From Gordius sp. MW1 (lineage: Eukaryota; Nematomorpha; Gordioida; Gordea; Gordiidae): DNA of 64,000 nucleotides. The stretch is taken from assembly GCA_964036665.1 (NCBI GenBank), contig OZ038529.1, forward strand, positions 4,882,501-4,946,500. The letters are read 5' to 3'. Position numbers and translations under genes: made by a program. The notes beneath the pieces are model-generated. The model worked only from the letters and a program-made list of their open reading frames with translations, did no database searches and was not told the origin of the DNA. Within the stretch, counting starts at the first letter, position 1. Each line of letters begins with the position of its first letter. Of this stretch, positions 24,929 through 34,060 are shown one piece after another.

Positions 24929-26527
24929 ATGCGCATGGTAGATATAAATAAAATTTTAAATTCGTCAGCTTCACCTTTAGTGACAGTAGATGTCGATAAT
25001 TTTAAGATAAAGTTTATATTAGATACTGGCGCCGCAATATCAATTATTAGTTTTAAAAGGTTTAAAAAATTTTGGCCCAACCGAAATTTGGAAACTGCCA
25101 ATATAATTGCAAAACATGTTGATAATACTTTCATTACTGTCCTGGGTAGGATTAATGTTTTAGTTAAAGTGGCAGGATTTGTGGTTGAATTGGATTTATA
25201 TATTATTAAAGAGAATGTCGATAATATAATGGGCTGGTCCTGGATTAGGATAATTGGGCCCCAAATTCAATGGTGGGGATTATGTAATAAAAATAATGCC
25301 CGCAAAATTTTCAAGGTTGATGTTAAGTCCATGGTGATGTCGAAGGCGTTGTCAGGTAGTTCACAGTGCAGGGATTTCACACCCGTTTTTCATTCTGATT
25401 TAGGGCGCAGAGCCCATAGATCAGATAACTCGGGAGGTCCCGTCTGCCAAGAACGACCCATTTTTCATGCCGATTTACAGTGCGGGGTACCTCTGGAACC
25501 CACATGCCATAAATTAGCTAACCTGGGGGCAAAGCCTAATTTGGTCACAACATGGCACACCAAAATTGATAATATAAAAAACCAATTCTCTAAAATTTTT
25601 GAACCTGGTTTAGGATGCTTAAATGACGAAATATTTTCGGTTCGAGTTAATATAAATGCAATTCCTAAATTTTGTGCTGCCAGGCGCGTACCTTTAATTT
25701 TGAAAAATAAGGTCGACGAAGTAATTAAAACATGGTTAAAGGATAACGTAATTGAACCTATTGGCTATTCAGAATGGGCTACACCTTTGGTACCGGTCAG
25801 GAAGACTGACGGTACAGTTAGGGTTTGTGCTGATTATAGAATCACGGTAAACAAATGTATTATTGAGGTAAAATACCCATTGCCAAGATTAGAAATTATT
25901 TTTGTTAAATTAATAGGCGCTAAATTTTTCTCAAAAATTGACCTTGCCAACGCTTACTTGCAATTACAGGTAGATAAAAAGTCATCGCGGCTCCTAACAA
26001 TTAATACTGATGCCGGACTTTTTAAATTTAAAAGGCTACCTTTTGGCTTAAGCATTTCAGCAGCTATTTTTCAGCGTGCTATGGCGTCGATTTTTAGTAA
26101 TTTAGACGGTATAATATTTTATTTGGACGATATATTAATAACGGGACGAACGAAAGAAGAGCATGATTTGCGTCTTGTTCAGGTCTTGAATTTAATTAGT
26201 CTAAAAGGTTTAAAAGTTTCAGCTAAAAAATGTGTTTTTGGGACTGAACAAATTGTCTATTTAGGACATATTTTAAATAATGGTAATATTCAACCAAAGT
26301 ATGACAAGATAGAAGCCATTAAAAATGTTAAGTTACCTGCAAATAAAAAGGAACTATCGTCATTTATGGATTTAATGAATTATTACAGTAAATTTATAAA
26401 TAATTACACTGAATATGCTGGACCATTATACGAATTGACAAAAAAAGACATCATATTTAAATGGAGTAAAAGTGATATTGAAAAATTTGATTTTTTGAAA
26501 AATATCTTCCTTAAAAACCCATTTTAA
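24929..26527 (+). CDS. pol: Ty3 pol part 1: protease and reverse transcriptase
   Basis: A 532-codon open frame. The aspartic protease active site FILDTGAAISIIS is near residues 29-41. The RT begins near residue 270, with YPLPRLE, FSKIDLANAYLQ (motif A Asp), LPFGLS (motif B) and the catalytic FYLDDILITG near residue 395, followed by YLGHIL in the thumb region. These residues are intact, so this portion could still fold. The frame ends at KNPF-stop; sequence just beyond continues the RNase H domain in another frame, so the stop comes from a one-base shift. The linker between PR and RT (about 25,350-25,560) is unusually GC-rich for this element. Confidence 0.88.
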   Translation: MRMVDINKILNSSASPLVTVDVDNFKIKFILDTGAAISIISFKRFKKFWPNRNLETANIIAKHVDNTFITVLGRINVLVKVAGFVVELDLYIIKENVDNIMGWSWIRIIGPQIQWWGLCNKNNARKIFKVDVKSMVMSKALSGSSQCRDFTPVFHSDLGRRAHRSDNSGGPVCQERPIFHADLQCGVPLEPTCHKLANLGAKPNLVTTWHTKIDNIKNQFSKIFEPGLGCLNDEIFSVRVNINAIPKFCAARRVPLILKNKVDEVIKTWLKDNVIEPIGYSEWATPLVPVRKTDGTVRVCADYRITVNKCIIEVKYPLPRLEIIFVKLIGAKFFSKIDLANAYLQLQVDKKSSRLLTINTDAGLFKFKRLPFGLSISAAIFQRAMASIFSNLDGIIFYLDDILITGRTKEEHDLRLVQVLNLISLKGLKVSAKKCVFGTEQIVYLGHILNNGNIQPKYDKIEAIKNVKLPANKKELSSFMDLMNYYSKFINNYTEYAGPLYELTKKDIIFKWSKSDIEKFDFLKNIFLKNPF

Positions 26528-27123
26528 GATGTTTTGATCCTAATAAACAACATATACTAAGGGTCGATGCGTCTAATATTGGTATTGGAGGCGCATTATG
26601 TCAGGTTGAGGATGGAATGGAGCATCCAGTTTTGTATTTTTCGCGTAAATTAAATAAAACAGAGGTGGGATATTCTGTTATAGAACGCGAGGCATTAATG
26701 ATGATTTACGGTTTACAACGATGTCGCGAATATTTAATTGGCAAATCGTTTACTGTAGTTACAGATCATAAGCCGCTTGTTGCTTTATTTAAAAAGGCGA
26801 ACGCCGAACTATTAATGTTTCCTAGGTTACAACGTTGGCTTGTAATGTTGGGAGATTTTACATTAACCCTAAAATACGGCAAGGGAAAGGACAATCATTT
26901 GGCTGATGTACTATCGCGTTTGGGCGCAGATACCATTGAGGCCGATGATTTACCTTTGTCTTGTGATATAATAGGAGGACATGTAATCAATGCTTTAAAT
27001 ATTTTAGATTTAAACGATATTGTTAATGAAAGTAATGCGGATCCTGAATTATGTAAAGTAAAAGATATTTTGGCAGGCTTAGACGATAAAATTAATGTAC
27101 CCACCCCTTTTAACATGTTATGA
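26528..27123 (+). pseudogene. Ty3 pol part 2: RNase H
   Basis: After the shift, 26,560-26,620 encodes RVDASNIGIGGALCQ (first catalytic Asp). It is followed by the 168-codon frame from 26,617 with VLYFSRKLN, REALMMIYG (Glu), VVTDHKPL (Asp) and HLADVLSRL (Asp). All four RNase H acids are present. It ends in a stop at 27,121-27,123, inside what should be continuous pol. Confidence 0.85.
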
Positions 27124-27189
27124 ACGAATTATATGTAGAAAATAATGTTCTTAAAAAGCATGAAAGGTTAGTGGTACCGATTAAGCTTC

Positions 27190-28053
27190 GTCAGGAAGTG
27201 CTAAAAATATTACATCAGGGACACTGAGGGATGGTTAAAATGAAAGGCTTGGCCAGACAATACGTCTGGTGGCCGCAATTAACTAAAGACATCCAAAATT
27301 CGGAAGGCAGTGTGAGCTTTGTAAGCTTGATGCACCGATGCCGCGTAAAAATAAAAATCTAGGTGGCCTCGTCCTAAATTTCCATGGGAGCGTATACACA
27401 TAGATTTTTGCGAATTAGATAAAAAACGGTACATCTTAATAGTAGATGCGTTTTCCTGTTGGACGGAATTTAAAATTATATCAAATATATCAAGTAGAGT
27501 AACAATTACAATTTTAAAGGAATTGATAGGGAATTACGGGTTTCCAGAAATAATTGTTACGGATAATGGTAAAGCTTTTGTTAGCAATGAATTTAAACAA
27601 TTTTGTTTAAAATATAAAATTAACCATATTTTAACTCCACCGTACCATCCAAGCTCTAATGGGCAGGTAGAAAGGTATGTAGGTATTGTTAAAAAATGGT
27701 TGAACATAGCTAAAGTAACGAAGGACGGAACGTGGTTATCTAAACTTTATCACAATATGTCACCATGGTATCCTAATCGTGCTCCGGTTAGCTATGAGTT
27801 TTTAAATCGTAAATTAAGGTACCCACCCGACTTTTTAAAGTTCACTGAACACCAAACATCGCCCAGTATTAGTGTGCCAAAGTTTACGGTAAACCAAAGA
27901 GTTTGGTATCGAAACTATTTGGGTAAACCTAAATGGGTGTTAGGTGTAATTATTGAACAGTTAGGTACTAAAATCTACAAAGTTAAGGACTTAAAGGAAA
28001 ATAAATTTGAAATTAGGCATGCTGAACAATTAAAATTGTTTGATGCTATATAA
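27190..28053 (+). pseudogene. Ty3 pol part 3: integrase with damaged N-terminus
   Basis: The HHCC zinc-binding region is recognisable but broken: a stop interrupts LHQGH-GMVKMKG near 27,226, and a shift occurs near 27,295-27,330. From about 27,390 the catalytic core is readable: HIDFCELDKK (Asp), IIVTDNGKAF (Asp) and SSNGQVERYVG (Glu), giving the D,D,E triad. The C-terminal WVLGVIIEQLGTKIYKVK segment resembles a GPY/F-type module. The last 176 codons (27,523-28,053) are open. The lesions would abolish a full-length integrase. Confidence 0.85.
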
Positions 28054-28171
28054 TTATGTTCAACGTTTATTGCTATTCAGATGAGAATTAATGCTGCTTG
28101 GTGCGACGTAGATTTGGAAGTGACATCTACGGCATAGGAACGAATGAGTTCCAGTATACATTCTAATCAAA

Positions 28172-28549
28172 GTGGAGACGGACGAAAGTGCAAGATTATT
28201 AAGCTTGACGCACTCTCTGGGTCCGCCAGGCCAGGTCGGGAGGTCGTATCCACAACGCCCAAGATCTCCAAGACGACCAAGACAGGAGGGGGCTGCGGTC
28301 AGAAGAAACGGAAATACGAGCGGGGAGCAACGACGAAACGTATCTGGAAATCCACCGTTACTCCGTCCTCCGATCTTGAAAAGGAAGAAGTGTTGGGGGT
28401 GTAAGGCCAAACACCTGCCCCCAATGTGCTTAAAATCAAAAACCGATTTGGGAAAGACAACCCAACCCAACGATATCACAGAGCTGGAGTCCGGGGTGAT
28501 TATGGACACCCTGAATTTGGACAGCCCTGGCCCTTCGACTTCTCAATAA
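28172..28549 (+). CDS. Extra 3' ORF in the Ty3 element, Arg-rich with zinc-knuckle-like end
   Basis: A 125-codon frame lies between pol and the polypurine tract, at the position of env or accessory genes. It is basic and Pro/Arg-rich in the middle. It then has KRKKCWGCKAKHLPPMC, a C-x2-C-x3-H-x4-C arrangement, one residue shorter than a retroviral knuckle. It is GC-rich compared with pol. An overlapping frame (28,144-28,404) opens with its own ATG. No signal peptide or membrane span is seen, so it is not an envelope protein. It could be an accessory nucleic-acid-binding protein, a relocated gag piece or a captured sequence. Function unknown. Confidence 0.45.
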   Translation: METDESARLLSLTHSLGPPGQVGRSYPQRPRSPRRPRQEGAAVRRNGNTSGEQRRNVSGNPPLLRPPILKRKKCWGCKAKHLPPMCLKSKTDLGKTTQPNDITELESGVIMDTLNLDSPGPSTSQ

Positions 28550-28559
28550 AAGGGAAAGG
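28548..28559 (+). promoter_or_regulatory. Polypurine tract of the Ty3 element
   Basis: AAAAGGGAAAGG ends exactly at the 3' LTR start. It primes plus-strand DNA synthesis in LTR elements. Confidence 0.8.
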
Positions 28560-29178
28560 TGTGGTATACGTGTATACCACGTCGTAACCATATGTTGGTA
28601 TATCGCGTTTTAATGTCCGCGGTATACTTTGATCTTACTTAGATTTATTTTATTAATATTAATGTAAAAGGGTTAAAGAACGGTTCTGCAATCCTTATAA
28701 TTAAAAAAAGGAATTGGTCAAAGGAAGGCATTTTTACCGCGGGTTAACCTAGACGCGGAAGTGGCTAATTTTCTTTGACGCTTTCTTTTTTTAATTACTT
28801 TTTATTTTAATTTTTAACCCAGCCACATATGGAACTCATTTTTGCAGCCCCGTCTGAAGATTTCCCGTACATTGCTCGTTCAATCAAGTCCACCACCCTG
28901 GGAAGATTCAACAGCTATAAAAGCGAAATCCCATGTCAATAATTCAGTCCTTATAAATTTTTCCAGAACTTTGTACTCTTCCTAAATCCTTGTAATTGTC
29001 CCCAATCCCTACATCTTTCCCCTTTTATTGTAATTTTACGGAACATTATAATTTTACCGTCGCCGATCACTTTAATTGTAAATCGCCTTTAATTGTAAAT
29101 ATTTAGACGTATTAGCGTAAATAAAGTTATTTTAAATCCTTCGCTCAGCCCTTTTTACTCGGTCGCCCAGACATTACA
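28560..29178 (+). repeat. 3' LTR of the Ty3 element
   Basis: 619 bp, near-identical to 23,280-23,896. It carries a three-base insertion after the terminal near-palindrome. It is followed by the second gatat duplication copy. Confidence 0.95.
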
Positions 29179-31032
29179 GATATCATTCAGTTGTTAGAAA
29201 CAGATGAAGAATATTTAAATAATATACAAAGTATAGATCTAGAAATCATTCCCCCTAATAGCTTCTATGATACTGACTGTGATGATAAGGCAGAAGATGA
29301 AAATGAAATATATGTTAATGATCCTAGAGTTTTGGGAAAAGGTATTTTGGCAAAAAAATCTAATGTACTTGTTCTAACTAATGAAAATGAAGTTATTGAT
29401 TTAGAACCTCTGAAAGACAAATTATCTTTAGATCAAAATTCATTAACTAACAAAACACAAAAAATGGCAGAATGGAAGAGATGATCTTGAACCAGAAGAA
29501 GTAAAACATAGCCAGTATAGAATTCAAAACAAAAAAGATGAACATCCTACCTTAGTAAACAGTATAATAGATTCAAATTAAACACCCTTAGAAGTCTCCC
29601 AATTATTTTGGGACCAACCTTTCTTGGAATATATATGCAAGAAAAGTGAAAACTATGCTAAATACAAATATTCGGATAATACATTTTCCACCAATGTGGA
29701 GGAACTGTACAAGTTTTTGGGAATATTATTGGTGTAGAGAGGTAATTGGAGTGCGAAGCGCCTCAGGGGATATGTTATTTACCGATGTGTTGTTAATCAA
29801 ATTATCGTTAATTGGTTGTAACTTATATATGCGTTTGATATACACGTTTTACTCACTTTTCTATTATTGTATCGCTTCGAAATCTGTATTAAATATCCCA
29901 GTCCATAACAATTGGTATCTGGTTATAGCCTACTCGCAAATAGAAGGATTTATTGAGAAACACAAGCTGATGTTAATAACATCTCAATTTCAAACTGTAT
30001 GTCAATAGATAGATTTCTGACTATTTTCATATATTTGCATTTTTCCAACAATAATGACAACCAAATGGGAGGTGGCAAAAAAGTTTCTTCACTCATAACC
30101 CATATGAATAATAAATTTGAAAAATTGAGCCTGCCTCACACCACTTATTAATCTTTGGACGAGGGAATGGGCCATATTTTGGCAAATATCATATCAAACA
30201 GTTTATCCGTGGAACAAACCTAATGGTTATTGTTGCAGATTTAGATTATACGAAGGTCGAGAGGATCGTCTTCCTAGAGTTCCCCTTGGGAGTTTTGTAG
30301 TAAAAAAAATGGTGTCTGGATTCGTCCCTTTTAAAAGTCACATATTTATAGACAATTATTTTAACTCATTAGAATTATTCGAGATATGGGGGATCAGGGT
30401 ATTTAACAGTTAGAAAGGATAGGATCCAAAAAGCTTCCTTAAAAGATTCGAAAAAGGCAGAAGGAGGAGCTTTTGACGTACTTCGCGATGAAGAGGGAAA
30501 AATCACTCTTTATCGGTGGAACGATAACAATCAGGTTACATTGGCTTCAAATCGCAATGATGCCTTAGCCAACACGTTCACTCATTGTCTTCGTTATAAT
30601 TCTATTGCCAAGATGCGCATTATGGTTCCACAGCCCAGTCTTGTAGCGGAGTATAATAAAGGAATGGGTGGAGTTGATCTTTTTGATCAACTCCATGCAG
30701 CCTATTGAGTAAAAATTCGTTCAAAAAAATGGTACTGACTTAAAATCCGTTTTTGTTTGAACGGATCTGTAGTCACTGCATGGCTACTTTATCGGGAATC
30801 AGAGAAAGGGATTCCCTTGTTGGACTTTACCCGAAGAATATCTATACCCTGGGCTATAAATCCTGCCAATTCACGCAACGTATACGACGAGGTTAGATAT
30901 GATAATAAGGCGCATTGCCAAAACCCCACGCAGAAAAGATGCGCAGCTTGTACTAAGTGTGTTAAATATATTTGTAGTAAATGTAACATCGGATTGCACA
31001 TTGAATGTTTTACTTTGTATCATACGCGATAA
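29179..31032 (+). pseudogene. piggyBac-like transposase, disrupted
   Basis: The reading frame started before the Ty3 insertion (about 23,258-23,279) and resumes at the duplication. The acidic N-terminus is 29,191-29,484. Shifted frames then give NVEELYKFLGILL near 29,695 and MSIDRFLTIF near 30,000. LDEGMG near 30,158 and FIDNYFNSLELFE near 30,345 hold expected catalytic Asp residues. VRKDRIQKASLKDSK is near 30,412 and GMGGVDLFDQLHAAY near 30,665 (another conserved Asp). A Cys/His-rich C-terminus with CAACTKC and CSKC lies near 30,940-31,030, as in piggyBac proteins. Multiple frameshifts and stops, in addition to the Ty3 insertion, make it dead. Confidence 0.88.
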
Positions 31033-31179
31033 TTATCATATTGATTTAATAATTATATATTAAATAAAATATGCTTCTTCAATATTTAATTGCTTAGTTA
31101 ATCATAAAAATGGTAAAAATATCCAAAAAAATTACTATAAATGAATTTTGTTTGCAAAACTTACGAGTAGAGGGCGATG

Positions 31180-31222
31180 GGTTAGGGGGGGGGGCGGGCG
31201 GTCGGGGGGTGTTCTTAGGGAA
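31180..31222 (+). repeat. G-run cluster
   Basis: TTAGGGGGGGGGGCGGGCGG followed by GTCGGGGGGTG forms several G-runs of three or more within 40 bp. It can form a G-quadruplex on the plus strand. It lies between the transposase end and the right terminus of the piggyBac-like element. Confidence 0.6.
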
Positions 31223-31499
31223 ATTTTTTTTTAATTTTAGTAGTAATCATCTTAATATTTTATATTATAATAATAAAGTAGTGGGAGATAATCATTTGCT
31301 AACTACAATTTATCAATACATAGCGGGGTGAATCTAAGTCTCCCAGCGTATGATATATACGACGCTTAAAAAACATAGTTAAAATTAATTTTTCCTAAAA
31401 AATGAATGCAGAAGTAAATTTGGTAGTAAATTACTAAAAAATTTAGAATTTCAAGTTTATTCAAAAAGGGGCTCTATGTTTAGGTTTTAATGGGTTAAA

Positions 31500-32165
31500 T
31501 TGTTTTAATAAACAGGTTTAAAAACTTTACTCTTATATTATATCATCATACGACTATTTAATAAGTGCCCCTCTTTAAAAATGTTATGTTATCGGGATTG
31601 GAATTTATTGAAACCAAATGGGATAGTACATACGCGAAATAATTAAACACGTATCACGCGACGCGATAACACAAAAACACCCTCCGAACGAGGGAGCAAA
31701 GAACAATAATAATTCACGTGGTCTATCATTTTACTCCACAGGCAACATAAAACTTTAGCGTACATTACACATCGTCAGCCCATGCCTTTCAACGTTTTCC
31801 CTCCATACACTTTGATAGTCAGTATAAAGTTTGCCTGTTGAATTTTTTAAATTTGATTGAATTGCGCAAAAGAGTTATTAATTTTTATTTCATCCAGATA
31901 TGCCTTTCTATATTAATTTTATGAGGACTATATGTTGTACAATTTTTCTAAAAGTAAATAACCTTGACCTTTTTTTTAAACATGCTTTAGAAGAGTATTA
32001 AATATATAATGGAATTTATAAAAAGATACAAGAACGAAAATATTTATAAAAAAATTATTAAAAGACATTATCCATTTCATCCTCTTTAAGAATGGGCATC
32101 GAGTCTATCAGGTAATAAAAAGTGGATTTAGCGATCGCAATGGCGATTGATTGTCTTAGTAAAAA
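31500..32165. other. No recognisable gene
   Basis: Sequence between the piggyBac-like element and an old Ty3 relic. It is AT-rich with no supported exon. Confidence 0.45.
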
Positions 32166-33530
32166 AAATTTATATCAGGTTTGAGGAATGAGACTATCTT
32201 ACTACAACGAGCACCAGGTGGAAATTGGAGAGTGGTGCTATATGCTTCATCAGCTTTAAGTGATAGTGAAAGCCGATATTTAACGATTGAACGGGAGGCG
32301 CTGACGGTGGTCTATGGGTTAAAAATGTTTAATGAATATATACAAAGCGTAACTATTATGACGGATCATAATCATGTTCGCGAGGAAATGCGAGAAGATT
32401 TACAAATCCTTTATGTCATTGGACGTAGTGAGACCACACCTCCAGACTTACGTCAGTTAAAAGAGTGGATAAGATTCAAACAAAAGGGAATTGTCACGTA
32501 TGGGTTATAATGCCACTAGGGAAAACACTATACCATGTAACAAGAGTCAAAAAACATAATATTTTACAAAGGGCAACGAATATTAATTCGGGCTAAATTA
32601 AGATGAGCAGTATGTCATAGTCTACATAGGGGCTACGTGGGTATCAAGCGATTTTAAGAGGTGGCATGACAGTATATATGGTGGCCGACTCTCGACGATG
32701 ACTTATTGATCGTAGCAACGGGTGCCAGAGTTGCAATTTACCTGCCGCAGCGGCGAAGGAGGCAATTTTGATAGAGTGTCAACCTAGCCATAGAGTTTGA
32801 GTTCAAGTACAAGTGAACATCATGGGCCTTCTCAAGAAGAAATCATATATGGTTATTGTTGACAATAGCTCAAAATGGTTAGAAGTGTTTAAGTTAGAAG
32901 ACACCACATCGATGACCATAATAAAAAAACTTGCCGAAACGTTTGCGAGATTCGGGAATCTACCTTTTTATATCAGATAACCGACCGAAATTCACAAGTC
33001 AAGAGTTACAGCATTTTTGCAAGATGAGATCCAACTGTCTGGAATAGAAGTACATACGATTAATTAAATAAGCCATTATGATCAACGAGTCGACTGTGGG
33101 TCTAAGTAGATTTTTGGAAAACCAGAGAGCCACCCTACAACCAATGAAAGCCAACCCGAGATAATGCTAAAAAGTCGTTTCGCGAACAGAATGTGATCTA
33201 TTAAGGTAAGCAGTACTACAACAATGAATATAAGCCGGGACCCCGCGTATGTTCGGTACGCATGCTTTTAGTACTAAGCAAATGGATAGACGGCACTATA
33301 AACGCCAAGCACGGTAGTCGCTCCTACCATGTTTGCGCTCAGGGAAGAAAGCACCACCAACACTTGAATCAATTAGAGAAAAGAAAATTCTTAATTGGAC
33401 CACACTGGCAAGAGAACGGGTGGCTTCAAAGAATGACTTCAGAATGATAAGCCCTGGAGCAACAACCATCGGGAACAACAACCCCAAGAGAACAATTCAA
33501 AACTATATTGGGACATCTAGAGAGGAACCT
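32166..33530 (+). pseudogene. Old Ty3-type pol relic (RNase H and integrase)
   Basis: The frame 32,181-32,510 gives LYASSALSDSESRYLTIERE followed by ALTVVYGLK and IMTDHNH, the RNase H domain. Beyond it, broken frames give VWWPTLDDDL near 32,680 and GCQSC near 32,720 (integrase zinc region). They also give VIVDNSSKWLEVF near 32,860 (core Asp) and FISDNRPKFTSQELQHF near 32,965 (second Asp). The Glu segment and the LTRs were not found. It is far more decayed than the 23,280 element and a different lineage. A purine-rich stretch at 33,583-33,600 could be its polypurine tract. Confidence 0.75.
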
Positions 33531-34060
33531 AGATAGATACCCCTAACGTAGTCAAAAATCGGAAGCTCTGAGGGATTTTTCCTGTGAAAGGGGGAGGGGA
33601 GAACTTTAAAGAGAAATAATAGTGCGTAATGCCTCGGGCAATGAGTAAACTACCGAAATGTAGATAGTTGGTGGTAGTGCTTCGGGTGACAATTAATATA
33701 CTACCTATATCATCGTTTCTGTGGACACGCTTATCATTCTTTCGTTTGCATAGATCGCAAAACTCCTTCCTAAGGTGAATTATAATATTATATCGCACCT
33801 AACAGTTAGTATTAGCCTCAAGATTCGAATTATGTCGAGAAAGAGCTTGTTAATTGCATATCAGAACCGTTGCCTCGCCACCTAATTGCGTTGGGCAAAG
33901 CCATCGATTGACATGCTTTATATTGTACCATGAAGAAGGTAACACACGTTGCTATTTCGTCTTAAAACCAATCAATGTTATCCACATTCTCTTTTTAAAT
34001 GCTTAGAAATTAAATAACGATGCCTTCTTGTTAATATCAATGAATATAAAAGATCATAGA
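33531..34060. other. Upstream region of HRD1, no gene seen
   Basis: Contains a purine-rich block and the sequence just upstream of the HRD1 start. I see no TATA box at a convincing distance. The promoter presumably lies here. Confidence 0.4.

Larger units (their letters stand above)
23280..29178 (+). mobile_element. Ty3/mdg4 LTR retrotransposon, complete ends, defective coding
   Basis: Two LTRs (23,280-23,896 and 28,560-29,178) begin TGTGG and end TACA. They are flanked by a perfect 5-bp duplication, gatat, at 23,275-23,279 and 29,179-29,183. Internal order is gag zinc knuckle, protease, reverse transcriptase, RNase H, integrase, which is the Ty3 (Metaviridae) order. A primer-site-like TGGTGTCAGAATTG follows the 5' LTR, and a polypurine tract precedes the 3' LTR. 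The LTRs differ at roughly nine bases plus small indels, so the insertion is fairly young. Even so, gag, RNase H and integrase are frame-broken and no capsid region is visible. Confidence 0.93.
22856..31494 (+). mobile_element. piggyBac-like DNA transposon, split by a Ty3 element
   Basis: Flanked by TTAA on both sides (22,852-22,855 and 31,495-31,498). The ends are inverted: CCCATTAAAG at the left, TTTTAATGGG at the right. A second, subterminal inverted pair is GTCGTATATATCATA at 22,872-22,886 and its exact complement at 31,349-31,363. It lies 16 bp from the left end but 131 bp from the right end, an asymmetry also known from classical piggyBac. Without the Ty3 insertion and one duplication copy the element is about 2.7 kb, a normal piggyBac size. 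The transposase is decayed. Confidence 0.9.

Noticed and set aside
28060-28509. 149-codon minus-strand frame opposite the Ty3 3' ORF
   Set aside because: The sense frame ends right before the polypurine tract and has a motif; the antisense frame has none and looks like a composition shadow.
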